Assembly (NCBI GenBank): GCA_001632425.1 | Contig: KV425598.1 | Location: 168,552 to 232,551, forward strand | Source: Neolentinus lepideus HHB14362 ss-1 | Lineage: Eukaryota; Basidiomycota; Agaricomycetes; Gloeophyllales; Gloeophyllaceae | Length of the DNA stretch: 64,000 nucleotides | Direction: 5' to 3' | Shown: positions 22,725-34,090 of the stretch, one piece after another | How positions within the stretch are numbered: position 1 is the stretch's first letter | Layout: each line of letters opens with the position of its first letter | The notes under the pieces: model-generated | The model's input: only the letters and a program-made list of their open reading frames with translations | The model's database searches: none | Told to the model about the DNA's origin: nothing | Program-made: the position numbers and the translations under genes

Positions 22725-23972
22725 AATGGAAACTGATAGAGAGGTAAGGCCCTAAGGTCATCTGGGAATCTGATGATGGAGGGCCTGATGTGCGCTCAGC
22801 GCCAAGCAAGGATGGTGCCATCACAGTAAGCTTCGTGATGGATTGCGCCCATGTCACGAGTTTGACGAAATCCTTAATGCAATCTCCGCGATCCCAGATC
22901 CACATGTGGCTGTACAGCTTCTTGGACTGTCGATAAGCCCAGGCGCTGAGCACTACATACTCCTTCAGGCCTATCAGGGTGAAGTAGGTACAACGAAAGC
23001 GCTTCGTGTAAGACATTTTCTCAAGCATAAGCGAACATATAATGGACCCTGGTTCACAGACTACAATTAGTGTGCCGATATTCAGGAGTACAAACACTGC
23101 ACTCGAAATAATCACTGACCCATTCACGTCACAGCGCGATAACCGCGCATCGTAATTCATATGATTTGCATGAGGTCGGTATTACGCCTGATACAGGGCA
23201 TGTCAGATCTCGCGGGCATGGTCACTTAGAAAAGGACATGGCTTCAGCAGAAACATGTTCAGTTGCAACGAAATTCCATGACCGCCTGACGACAGGTTGA
23301 CACAGACCCATCTTGCGCGTATACGGTCACTCTTCGACTGAAAGACTCAGTCCAAGACGTTCTAGCCAAAAGTAGTGATGATTTCATCGTCTCTCTGGTG
23401 CCTAAGTCTGTCAATCCAAACGTCTAGTAGGAGAGTGAAAATATAGTTGTATTGGTTGCGCTGCCATTATACAATCCCTTCTGCCTGTTTGCACTATAAT
23501 TCTGACTTGCCTGATTCTTCTTGAACTCGACAAAGAGTCTGGTATATTGATCTTTGTGCGGTGGATCGTTGCAGCATTTGCCATCTTCTTTGCATGGATC
23601 ATATTTTGGTCCTGGCCCAATATCTTATGCTGAAGAAGACAATGCAGTTGTGAGGAGAGCTGGTTGGGCACAACTGCTGTTTATCCAAGACTGCGAGAAA
23701 TCTGAGACGAATCGACCCGGGCGCGGTAGTAGTAGTGGTTTGGCGCCTGATACACCGGAAAAAGCACTTTCCATCAGAAACGGTGGCATAAGACTAGAAT
23801 GGCCGCACGGCAGTATAGTATATCGCGGAGATCGACCTCACCAGACGTTCGCAGTCGCGGGCGCGTCGAGTCACGCATTGTGTATGCGTGACATGACACG
23901 TGACCGCACCGTGATCCCGCAATCAACTCTCTCCAACGCCGTGAGAGTCTACCATTGACCACTTATGTTCAT
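22725..23972. other. Long divergent intergenic region
   Basis: Lies between FMO paralog 2 (minus) and the TPP1-like gene (plus). Open frames at 22,717-23,160 (minus) and 23,554-23,958 (plus) show no recognisable domain. Close to the plus-strand gene, at about 23,883-23,905, are two GTGAC-containing motifs (GCGTGACATGACACGTGACC) that could be regulatory. Confidence 0.4.
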
Positions 23973-26900
23973 ATGGCAAGCGAACTTCGTACCCCGTGGA
24001 TTTGCAAGTACTTGATCGACATAGGCGAAGACCACGGCGCTTTCTTGTCTGAGGTCAAGAAACACGCGCGAGGCAAGAGAGCGCAACTGGTTGAGGTGCG
24101 TGATTCCCTACCAGATACTCTCTGAGACTTTTGTTTATACAGTATTCATTAAGTTCCTCACCTATGAGCAAAGTACTAAAGACTCCTGCATCTGGATGGT
24201 TCTGTCGGATAAGTGGAATACGGTCCCCGCTCGCATCACGGACAAAGCACTGGAGAGTTATAAGAAGTGAGTCTCAACAATCGTAACTTGGAGGCATAGA
24301 ACACCTCTTTGACCGTTTAACGATTGACACAATATCAAAAGTGTATCACTACATGGGAAAAGGCTCACTGAGCAGCGCAACGCTATCGTCATCATCAAAG
24401 AGTTCAGCCCGTTCTTCGGTCGTGTGCCCCTAGGAGGTGGCAAAGGCCTCACCCAGAATGCACGGCTAGCCCTCGATGTTGACTTCGTTCAAGTTGTTGG
24501 AGGCGCCGGAGAGTCGACATGTGGAAATCCAAAGGATGTGGTCGAAGACGAGAAGGTCCGAAGGTGGTCCGAAGGTTTGTTGCAAGATGGAGGCGGCGGG
24601 TAAGTCAGAATTAACCCTCGTTATGCTCCATATGTGGACGTATTATAGACAATGACGACTTAGGAACGTCTTGAAGATCGAGAAGGAACAAGCAAATGCT
24701 GAAAATCGGCAACAAAATCCTGAGAAGGATACTCGAGCCAAGATCTCACTTGACAGTCTACTCAAGCGCAAACATGTCTCTCCAAAGAAGAGCGAGTCTC
24801 GGAACACTATAACAACCGAGGGCCGTTCAAGTGCTTGTCACAAAATCATGGATATTTCCATCTTACAGCAATACAAACGTAGCTGGAAAGTGCGTATTTC
24901 ATTCAAGCGATATCTCGCATGTAGCTCAAGTATCGGGCAGTCTCTTGAGAAGGTGATCAATACCGAGCAGGAGTGGGCGTGGTGCTTTGTACCGGATGAT
25001 GTCAAAATAGCATTGAAAACTCCCATTAGTATGCCAAAAACATCTAATGATGAGGCGAATCCAAAATGCCCAGGGAATGAGGAAAATGTCGAAGTTATTG
25101 ACCCACAGTCCGAGGAAACTATCGCAGGTCCACCTCTCGTGCGGACATCCTCGCCAAGTACGGCTTCTGCTTTACTTCGCTCTTGATAGACGCTGACATC
25201 TATTTTCCAGAGTATCGCCATCCACTTGACCTGGGCTCTAGTCCACCATCTAGCCAACCTAAAACCACTCCCGCGACTCCGAAGCTAGGGCCTTCCCTAC
25301 CTCGACCAACAACTCCATCTCGATCAGAGTGGTCGCCCTCAGTTCACGGGAGTCCTAGGCATAGTGCAACGAACAAAGCTCCATCAGAGGCGGACGAAGC
25401 GTCAGATGGAGGCAGTAATGAAGACTCTAACTCCGGCGAACTCGATCGGGAAGACAGTAAACTTGGTTACGGTCTTTCAAGCAGCCCCGTAGTACCCAAG
25501 CAGGAACAAGTCGAAGACCGTCTCTTGACACAGCTCGGCTCTCAAACGTTGGCCGCAAAGCCAGATCAGCCTGTCTCTCAGCTCTCACCAGGCAGTCAAG
25601 CCAACTTTCGACATCGCCATGAAGCTTCTTCGCCCTTGACAGCGTTGCCTACATCCCTTCGCAAACATGTGGCGAGGAAGGTCCCGTATCCCGTCCCACC
25701 GAACCCACGAGACCCAGATGCCTCTGGTCCTGAGCGGATTCTTGTGCCGAACTCTGATCCTTCGGGCTCTGGCAGCGGCTCGCTTGGATACAGTCAGTCG
25801 CAGAGCCAGTCTCAAGGCGCGCAAGCTTTGCAGGCGAATATCCTCGCAGGACTGGATAGGTCGCAGCACATGAAGGACGCGCAGTCTCACCATGTGAACC
25901 AAGCCTCTGTGACCAAAAGTGCAATCGTGGAAGACCAGGAGCAGAGCTATGAAGGTGACCGGTCGTCCCCCGAGGTTTCTGGGAATGAACAGCGCTTCCT
26001 CCAGAGACCGAGATCGGAGCAAAAGAATTCCGTTTCTGCTCATAGTCTGCGCGTATCGGTGGACGACGCTTTACCTGATAAGACACTCTGGATTCAGGCT
26101 CAGTCTTTGAGGCCGGTTGTTAATCAACTGTCTCTAAGTCAGACAAGAGTCCGGCCGACTGAATCAGTATCATCCCATCGTGATCAGGAAGTACACGGAT
26201 ATGATGATCTCTCTCCTGATGACCAGGAGACACTAGCGAGAGTAGATAAAACATCACAATCGCGCCTTTCTGAAAAGCCTGGATCTCATTCTCTGTCTGG
26301 TCAACACCTTTTATCTCCCCCTACCAGTGGCTCAACTGTCGCAAGGACTCGCCGGAAGCATATACCTATAGAGGCTTCCAGTTCTACCTCTGGTCTTCGG
26401 CGGTCTTCGGATGCACCTATCTTACCGTCTAGTCCAGATGTCTTTATTGACGCCCGTAAACTACCAGCTGGTCAAACTCGGGAGCCATCTCAAGCACGGA
26501 AATCCTCTCATGCCTATCGTAGCGTCCGTGGTAACGAGGCGCCTCCTGTACAATCCTCTCTGGAAACAGTTAGTAGCAAGCTTCGAGTCGGAAGTGTCGA
26601 ACGCTCCCAGGTGCCCCCGAATAACACTCTCCCTCATGACCCATACGCGTGGGCGTTACCGAGCTTCATGCGGAAGGGCAAGGAGCGCGCCATCGACATT
26701 TCCCCTACTCCCGCTAACAAGAAGAGGAAGAGAGTCAGTGTCGAGTCCATCACTGAGGAGACATGCCCTGCAGTCAAACTACAGAAAGTCTCCAACGACC
26801 GGAAGGTCCCCTCGATGCCCAAGAAAGCCGAGCAACCTCAATCCACGCAGACTCGGGCGCTAAGGCGTCAACCTGCAGGCGCAGCGTCTGCACTCCTGGT

Positions 26901-27291
26901 GAATGCACATGGAGATGCAGATAAACAGCAGTCGCGGCGTGAAGTCACTGTACCAATCCGCAAGTCCTCAGCAGAAATCAAAGTCACTCGCCCCGCACCT
27001 TCGTCCCCAGGCAACGTGGATCAACAATCTCAGGCGAGGCCGAGCGGCATCCGTGTTCAGAATCCAACACCAGTCGTACCTCCCAGGAACAGTACGGGTG
27101 ATTGGGAGAGGCACCACGTTCAGCAGACCAAGAGCAGTGCTAGCATTAGTCACCAACCGAAGCTCGCTGGCTTCACTGTCGATTTCGACTTGCGGCGCGA
27201 AGAGAGCGGGCCACCGCTGATAACGTGGCAGACCCTTACTGACATCCTACTACAAACGGGTAGGATTAGAAATGCCGCAATGCGAAAATGA
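23973..27291 (+). CDS. Candidate shelterin subunit TPP1/Tpz1 (OB-fold telomere protein)
   Basis: About 1,020 residues over five exons. Exon 1 (23,973-24,095) encodes MASELRTPWICKYLIDIGED and ends QLVE. Exon 2 begins at 24,154 (FLTYEQSTKDSCIWMVLSDK). After a third short intron come KRLTEQRNAIVIIKEFSPFF and LALDVDFVQVVGG, then, after GGGG, NVLKIEKEQANAENRQQNPE. The last intron (GTACGG...TTCCAG, 25,161-25,211) joins to YRHPLDLGSSPPSSQP. The first 160 residues resemble the TPP1/Est3 OB fold: the LRPWI-like opening, a core beta-barrel strand with VSDK-like sequence, and a closing strand with a hydrophobic IIKEF pattern. The remaining 800 residues are low-complexity Ser/Pro/Gln-rich, as in other telomere bridging proteins. 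If correct, it links telomere DNA-binding proteins and recruits telomerase. The family call is inference; the exon structure is well supported. Confidence 0.55.
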
Positions 27292-27399
27292 CTCCCATCC
27301 AGTACCCTCTGGCTTATGCCTGATTGTCCGCGACATGTATATTTTATGAGATAATTTATATGCTTGACCGAATCATTCTAATATACGAGTTATACTTCC

Positions 27400-27880
27400 G
27401 TCCATACAGGCCTTACGCAAAATCCAGAATCTGAACCAACGCCATTACGTTGCGCAATCGCTATTCTGCCAACGATGTCCTCGAATGCCACACAAGGTAA
27501 GTAGTCCATGGTGGCATAGAACTGGATGTGGAGCTCGCTGTTGCACAGACCCAGGACGTTCATGGGGAGTGATTCGAGATAAGGCGAGGTCGACGATCCT
27601 CGTGGAGCGTCCTGCTCGGCCTGTTCCCGGATTCTGAAGCCAATGATACAATTAATGTGCCGAATAGTTGGAATGATTCCGCGTTATATTCCGCGTTTCT
27701 AGTCAGATACCTTTGCCGAGCATCCCCTGGGAAGGCGTCATTGGGATACTGCCCCCTGTGGTAGAGCAGCAAAATGGGCATTGATATCTTATCACGCTGC
27801 TCGCAGATCCACTGTTGTTGCAACAGATAGGAAATCGCATTTTTTGACATCATGTTATTGACCACGTAGCAAGAGGCCAT
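27400..27880 (-). other. Possible small gene or gene remnant, unrecognised
   Basis: The minus strand holds two open stretches that could be exons: one around 27,690-27,880 (QQQWICEQRDKISMPILLLY, RGQYPNDAFPGDARQRYL) and one around 27,415-27,590 (ESLPMNVLGLCNSELHIQFY, DYLPCVAFEDIVGRIAIAQR). A putative intron sits near 27,630-27,655 (GT...CTTCAG). The amino-acid patterns look protein-like, but there is no start context or family I can name. Confidence 0.25.
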
Positions 27881-27904
27881 CGAAATGAGAGCATAAATTT
27901 ACCA

Positions 27905-27964
27905 AAATATTGAGCTCCGTAGAGCTGCCACTCTGGGTAAGCGTGTCATCCTTGTGCAGGGGCC

Positions 27965-27995
<31 letters not shown>

Positions 27996-28019
27996 TTCGT
28001 ATGTCACCCCGAAGGGGAC
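27905..28019 (-). ncRNA. U6: U6 spliceosomal snRNA (copy 1)
   Basis: Reading 28,019 to 27,905 on the minus strand gives a 5' stem-loop GUCCCC-UUCG-GGGUGAC, then ATTGGAACGATACAGAGAAG (including the ACAGAGA box that pairs with the 5' splice site), then GATTAGCATGGCCCCTGC and the internal stem-loop ending GGATGACACGC. These are invariant U6 elements. The 3' part is unusual: CTTACCCAGAGTGGCAGCTCTACGGAGCTC folds into a stem capped by a C(UACG)G tetraloop, ending near ATATTTT. Identical over 115 nt to the plus-strand copy at 32,185-32,299. Upstream similarity continues for about 60 bp (AACGGAACAAAATGCTTAAG, GGTACCCCTTGGTAT), which is probably the Pol III promoter. Confidence 0.95.
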
Positions 28020-28100
28020 AATAATAAAGGCATACCAAGGGGTACCATGGGTCTCACTTAAGCATTTTGTTCCGTTGGCGGGTGCGCTCATGGGACACAC
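28020..28100 (-). promoter_or_regulatory. Conserved upstream region of U6 copy 1
   Basis: Shares a block of about 50 bp (CCAACGGAACAAAATGCTTA through CCATGGTACCCCTTGGTAT) with the region upstream of U6 copy 2 at about 32,121-32,172, in the same orientation relative to each U6 start. A TA-rich segment lies at about 10-30 bp upstream of the RNA start. Conservation between the copies, against diverged flanks, suggests a Pol III upstream promoter. Confidence 0.6.
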
Positions 28101-28482
28101 AGCCACAGTGGTTCTTCGGCAACTGCCCTTCCACTCAACTTCCGCATCTGCACCCACTCACAGGTGGAACAGGGTTGCAGGCCTCCAGTAAGTCAACAAT
28201 AACATTGCAAGTTTATGCCGTCGTTATGTAACTTTGCATGCACAGGGTGTCGGACCGTCTGACAAGAAATGTAGAGATTTCCTAATCTGGATGTTCTATT
28301 GTTCTAGAGCTGTACGCGAATACAATGAACTGGTGGACATGCACTGGGCACAATGAGTGTCGCGCCTCTCAAAAGGAATGTAGTCGCTGCCATGTACTAC
28401 TTGCCCTTGGGTTACCTTCCCTTCTTATTTCTCTCCGTGTCCGTCGACTCCAGGACCCGTCGCCGGTCGACACTTCTCTGTA

Positions 28483-31400
28483 ATGTCTATTGCTTCTCCT
28501 AGACTACGAGGAATGACTCCACCACCTGGCTACGACGCTCATTCCTATCAGTCGTCATTCAACTTGAAGCCATATCTGCAATTGCCTCACCTTCTCTCTT
28601 TGACGTGGCTCGCGTACCCTATCCTTTCGCTGCTCTTCATCGCTTTCCGCCTCGAGCTGTCGTCAGCATCCGCTCAAGATGCAGTGTCGAACGCCAAGGG
28701 AGATCTTCTTACCAGCTGTAAGGCCGCAGAACAAGCCGCCACAGCAGCTGCCAGCATGCCCCGGTACATGGCGCAAGCTACGAATGCCCAGATCGCCGAC
28801 GCCGTGAATGGGACAATGAACGGTGCTCGCGCAGCGCTCGTGCTGTCACTCACCGTGATGGAGGCCATCATCAACTTCTTGATTGATATCTACAGGTCGA
28901 CGTTCCTCTGCTTTCTGGAGCTGCTCATACGCGGCACCTTGTCGGTCCTCATTGCTGCGGTGCAGGATGTAAGTAATGGGCAATCTGTCTGGAGAAATTT
29001 CATTTTGATTTGCCACAGATCAGCAATTTTGTACAGAGCAGTTTAAGCTTGATCCGGACGTCTATTCAGAGTGATATTTCTTCAGCAAACTCTGCCATTC
29101 AGAGTGTCGTGAACGCAGCTAACAAGGTCAATCCATTCGGCAACATCAGTGCACCTCAGATCAGTGTCCCAAGTCTCGACGCGCTACAGAACGTGACGAT
29201 ACCAAACACCTTCCAAACTGCACTGGAGAACCTCAATTCGTCACTCCCGACGTTCTCCGACCTGAAGCAGAAGATCGATGTCTTGTGAGTATCCTTATTT
29301 GATCCGTCACCACAAACTGACTCCTTCCAGGGTCGACACGCCCTTCGAGCTCGTCAAGAAGGACATCAATGACACCTTCATAGGTCTGTCATTCGACGCG
29401 TCAGTCCTGCCGATTCCTGAGCAGAACACGCTCACGTTCTGCAACGACCTCGACACGTCTGTCGTTGACGACCTTGGGCGGGACCTAATCAAGATCACCA
29501 AGATCGGCATCGTCCTCATTGTCGTACTTGCACTGCTGCTCCTCGCAGGCAACTGCGCTCTCGAGTGGTACAAGTGGCGCTGCCTCAAGCAGCACCTCGA
29601 GTACACCCGCGAGGCGTGGATGACAGACCCGACGGTGTACCACGCCGGTCCCGCATCCGCTCCGACAATCACGCTGAGCGACCACAACTTGATGATCCTG
29701 CAGGCGTCCTCCGCGCACCCACTGCTCACTCGCATTGCGAATCAGCTTTCGCGGATCTTCCGCCTCTCCCCGTCGCAGTACACGAACCTACACTGGTTTT
29801 TTCACTACGTCTTTCATCCGCCCGCGCTTGCCTGCTTCCTTATCGGCTTCTTCGGGATACTCTCGGTGGAGCTTCAGCTCCTTGCAGTCCACCCGCTTGA
29901 GGCGAAGTACTCTGCCCAGGCAGCGTCGTCTGTCTCCGACTTCTCAAACACCATTGCTACCTCCATTAACGGGAGCATGTACAATCAGTCTTCGGCGTAC
30001 GCGAACGAGATCAACGGCAGGATCAGTACCATGCAGTCCAGCATCAACGATGGGCTCTTTGGCTGGGTCAATGGAACGACGACCACGCTGAACACTACGC
30101 TGGTTGAGTTCTATAACGAGCTTCAGAGTGGCGTCGCCACCGTGTTCAACGGTACCATCCTTGAGGAGCCGATTCAGGAGTTCCTCAACTGTTTCATCGG
30201 CTCTAAAGTGGATGCACTGGAAAATGCCCTTACCTTTCTTCACAACAACCTCAACGTCAATCTCCCGACAGTCAACGAGACCGTGCTCGTGCTTTCTCCT
30301 AATGATGTGAATGAAGCCACTCAGCCCATCGCTACTGCTGCCGTCGGTGGCGGCACGGATGACAAGGAGGGTCTTGTCGGCAGCCTTGTGAATACCTACG
30401 TGAACTCCCTCAAGAAGGAGCGCATCATGTTTGGAGTATTCTTGGGACTTTGGGGCATCGTCGTCTTGATGGCGTTATTGATCGTTTTCTGGCATTCGTA
30501 TGGCAGAGGATGGCTCCAGGCTTACAGGAGACGGAAGTGGAGGCGCGAGCAGAGGGAAGGACTGGACGGTACTGTGTATCCCTTCCACCCCAGTCAAGAA
30601 GAGTTTGCGAACGAGAAGGGAGACGAGAAAGATTCCCATGTCGACCTTCCGTCATTCACCCCGATGCCGTCTCCCAGGCCCGGCTTGAATCCGTTTCGGT
30701 CCTCCTCTGGAAACAATGCTCCTCGTTCTGAGAAGCACTTGACCGCTGCTGCCGACCATCCGCTCAATCAGCTGCATCCGCAGTTTGAGAAGAGTTGGGA
30801 TAGCTTCCTGGATCATTCTGTACAATCGCACGAGAGCCTTGTGGAGCCTGAAGGCAGATCCAGCAGTCCCAAGAAATTTCTCGGGATCGGCAGAAGAACT
30901 CCTAACGTTCAAGAGTCATCTGCCATGACGCCTGCCGACTCGGATATCACTCATGAGACAGGCAATCGGGGATGGTTGAACAACATGACTAGCGTCTTCT
31001 GGAGGAAGAAACAGGTTCACGAAGAGCGCCCCAGTGCTGAAACTGATTCAGTCCGTGCTCGTTCTAAGCCGAATCTCACTGTGTCGACAGATCGCCCTGT
31101 CATACCTGCCATCGAAACAACTTCGCCGAGTAACGAGCCATCCTCCGCGTGGTCTGTTTCTCCAGGACCACCTCGGGCACCTTGGTTGAATGTCATCATG
31201 CCTACCAAGAATCGGAAGAGCATCACGTCTGTTCCTGCCTTCAGGCCTAAACCTCGCCGAAATGCAAGTGTCCCGACAGATGTTAATTCCAAGTATGATC
31301 ATATGGTCGTCAACATAGAGGAGCCGGCTCGGTCTTCGCAATCGACGCCCCTGACCATCCCCATTCACCACGCATTTCAGCAGCGTCAGGATGCAGGCTA

Positions 31401-31728
31401 CGCGTCCTCGGACTTGAGAACGCAATATGTCTTCCCTCGTCCGCGGCAGTCGCACAACCTGGGCCCTCCCATCGACAGACACAAGCGGAATTCCTCAGTC
31501 CCGGTTCAACTATTAAGCGCCCCAGTACGAACCACATACGTTGAGGCATCGACTCCGGGACAGGTCTCTGAGTCTTCGACGCCAGTGACAAGGCTTCTAA
31601 CGACTACTCACGCGCGACACTCCTCTCATGCAGTGGATCCTTTTGTTACACCTTTTGACGATGAAGCACGGCCACTCACGAGCCCTGGATCCGCAGGGCG
31701 GAATCCCTTCACAGCAGTTGCTCTGTAA
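28483..31728 (+). CDS. PRM1: Plasma membrane fusion protein Prm1
   Basis: A multi-pass protein of about 1,050 aa needed for plasma-membrane merging during mating or hyphal fusion. The start is at 28,483. Introns near 28,970-29,018 and 29,285-29,331 join [20 protein letters not shown] and [22 protein letters not shown]. Membrane spans include [20 protein letters not shown] (residues about 34-56), [17 protein letters not shown] with [52 protein letters not shown] and [20 protein letters not shown]. Loops between them are rich in NXS/T sites ([24 protein letters not shown]), as expected for extracellular Prm1 domains. After the last span a basic stop-transfer segment ([12 protein letters not shown]) starts an unusually long Ser/Pro-rich cytoplasmic tail of about 400 residues. 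Flanked on both sides by U6 genes pointing outward. Confidence 0.88.
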
Positions 31729-32184
31729 TGAATAACGTCTTGATGCTTACCGTATAGTCTTCCTAATTCTCGGGGTTGCTTGTCCTGTTGTTATCGATAT
31801 AGCCATACGAATCGGACCTACATCATACTGTCGTAGTATACCTTGAACCCATTGTAGCAATACTTCGCACCTGAAAAAGGTCAATTTGTATTATTCGCTC
31901 GTTCACAATAGATAAATAATGTTCTGGTAATTGTACCTCTGAATCTGCAGAAGCATTCTACAGGATGCCGTGCTGCGATCACCAGCAGGTACTGCTCCAA
32001 GAGACAACTGAAGATCCGGAACGTGGCAGTGGTGATGTCTTTCGTGGATAGTGGGAGAAGCCAGCTGAATAAGGATCCTGTTGGAGTCGTCCTTCGGGAT
32101 TCGCCGGTTCGGATGTCAACACCCGCCAACGGAACAAAATGCTTAAGTGAGACCCATGGTACCCCTTGGTATTCCTCTAATATT
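31729..32184. other. PRM1 downstream region and U6 copy 2 promoter
   Basis: Contains no additional gene. The last 65 bp (about 32,121-32,184) match the upstream block of U6 copy 1 and probably form the Pol III promoter of copy 2. Confidence 0.55.
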
Positions 32185-32208
32185 GTCCCCTTCGGGGTGA
32201 CATACGAA

Positions 32209-32239
<31 letters not shown>

Positions 32240-32299
32240 GGCCCCTGCACAAGGATGACACGCTTACCCAGAGTGGCAGCTCTACGGAGCTCAATATTT
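32185..32299 (+). ncRNA. U6: U6 spliceosomal snRNA (copy 2)
   Basis: The 115 nt from GTCCCCTTCGGGGTGAC to GAGCTCAATATTT are identical to the minus-strand copy at 27,905-28,019. It carries the ACAGAGA box, the AGCATGGCCCC segment that contains the U4/U2-pairing region, the internal stem-loop and the extra 3' stem with a UACG loop. A TTTTTT tract at about 32,306-32,311, after TATGCTC, could terminate Pol III; copy 1 has only TTTT directly after ATA. The true 3' end may therefore be near 32,299 or about 32,310. Confidence 0.95.
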
Positions 32300-32476
32300 A
32301 TGCTCTTTTTTGTTCCGTATAAAGCTTTCACTTAAGACTGACGCGTCGCCCAAGTCGTTCGAACGGTATAGCACTTAACAGATGGTGTACAGGTGCGGTC
32401 GTTCAAATAATGGGAAAAGAAGAGTAAAGTCCCGATGTGTGTTGGGTGATACAGAGTTACAGAATTAGGTTCCGAC

Positions 32477-34090
32477 CTATCTGAGGTCCCATCCAGGCTC
32501 CTCCAGTGCACCAAGACCATCGGACAGCCCTCTCCTTCCCACAAACGGTCTATCTGTCATCTCCACCGAAGCGCCCTGTTCGGATGCACTCTTCTGTCCA
32601 TCCTGCAGTGTCTCGGAGGATGGTGCCTGGACATTGGGCGACTGGCGCAAGAATAACAGCCGGCGTCGAGTTGTAAGGACGATGATGACGTTACAGACAC
32701 CGCTAAGGCGGAACGTTGCCTCTGCGAAGAACGTTCCGCCTGCCACAGCGCGGGTCGTTTGCCATTCTTGGCTTGGATCAGTTAGCGTGAAAGTGTACCA
32801 GCGAGCGATGCTTAGAGGGAGGACGGTGATGCCGTAGATGACGGGGTACCTGCGGGGTCACAAAGGTTTTTCACGGTGCTTGAGATGGATAAGGAGACTT
32901 ACAATAGCATTCCCTTTAACGATGCCGCGTTGATGCCTCTGACCGCATTGTTATCTCTGCTTCTGTGGAAGCTGGGACGATACCAGTTATTGGGATCGAC
33001 GGAGATGTTGCCTCTCACGAGGAAGAACAAAGGAGGGTAAAGAATAATCGAGGCGAGTAATGCCAGCCAGATCCAGATGTACTCTCCTCCGATCTTTTGC
33101 TTCAAGTACTTCCCGCCGAGCCAGCACCAGAACTACAAACGCAAGACCTGAGCTTAGATCAATTATTTGACGGCGATGGGTGATCACTTACTGGATCGGG
33201 CGCCATGTAGTCAGTATTCAGTCCTGTTCCCAGAGCCACGAAGAGAACGTCGAACAGAAAGGCAGTGCTAGTGACGACGTAGGCGATTAATTGGTCGTAA
33301 GCAGTTTTACCGAACCATAAAATGCGGAAGGTGTGCAAGGCAATGACCTTCCAAGCATCTCACGTCAGAACAATAATCCAGCTTATTGGTGGAAGAAAGT
33401 AATACCAGAGTCGAAATTGCTACTCCCATTTCTCCCATTTGTTGAAGAACGCCTAGCTGTACGTCGGTGTCTCCGCATTGCTGAAATTCACTCGAACCAC
33501 ATACCTTGCGCCGTGCAATAGCTTCCAGTGTGCACTATTCCAGTTCTCACCCATTCGATATTCGTGATACCTCCGAGCGCTTGGAAAAACTCGAAGAAGA
33601 ACAGTAGAAGCTAATATGACATATTTTAGACGGGCGACGCGTCACGAAGCTGTGAACCTTACCACGTAGATGTCTGCTGGTTCTTGGATGAAGCCCCATG
33701 ACCGAGAAGTGGATTTTAGGTACCGATGGAGATTCCGCTATTGTATGATGAGTTCTGTTTGCTTGAGAGTGGAATGAAAGTTCTTACTACGATCAGCGCC
33801 AATGCGAAGACGACAGCTAAACCTGAGATGAGCCCCGCCTCCGCACTGACCTAACCTTGGTTAAGCGCGCCGTTATGAGAGCTGACACGAAGAATATCAC
33901 GTACCATCAAGCCCAATTGGTCCCCCGGGGTCAAGCAATGCACCTTAGGATATTTATTTGAAGGACTATAGAGGGAGGCATTGTAGTCGTCCCACCAACA
34001 TTGTGTCCCACCGAAGCCCGTAATGGTGAAAGATGCGCTGCCATTCGTGGTTTGGCCAGACGACGTGATGATGGCGTTTAGGTCTGCCAT
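32477..34090 (-). CDS. Seven-transmembrane receptor, fungal Git3/cAMP-receptor-like GPCR
   Basis: Spliced protein of roughly 390 aa starting at 34,090 (MADLNAIITSSGQTTNGSAS). Exons are short and separated by GT-AG introns near 33,854-33,904, 33,735-33,785, 33,605-33,665, 33,345-33,410, 33,134-33,193 and 32,850-32,901. Membrane segments can be followed: AEAGLISGLAVVFALALIV; LLLFFFEFFQALGGI; a segment around LHTFRILWFGK; VVTSTAFLFDVLFVALG; EYIWIWLALLASIILYPPLF; YPVIYGITVLPLSIARWY; and ATFRLSGVCNVIIVLTTRR. The YPVIYGITVLPLSIARW-type TM6 and the LSGVCNVIIVLTTR TM7 are characteristic of basidiomycete cAMP/glucose-receptor-like GPCRs. The C-terminal tail is short. Likely plasma-membrane sensor acting through G-alpha; ligand unknown. 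Intact as far as can be seen. Confidence 0.75.

Noticed and set aside
22717..23160. 147-codon minus-strand frame with hydrophobic stretch next to FMO paralog 2
   Set aside because: No recognisable family, overlaps the FMO 5' end, and lacks supporting splice or start context.
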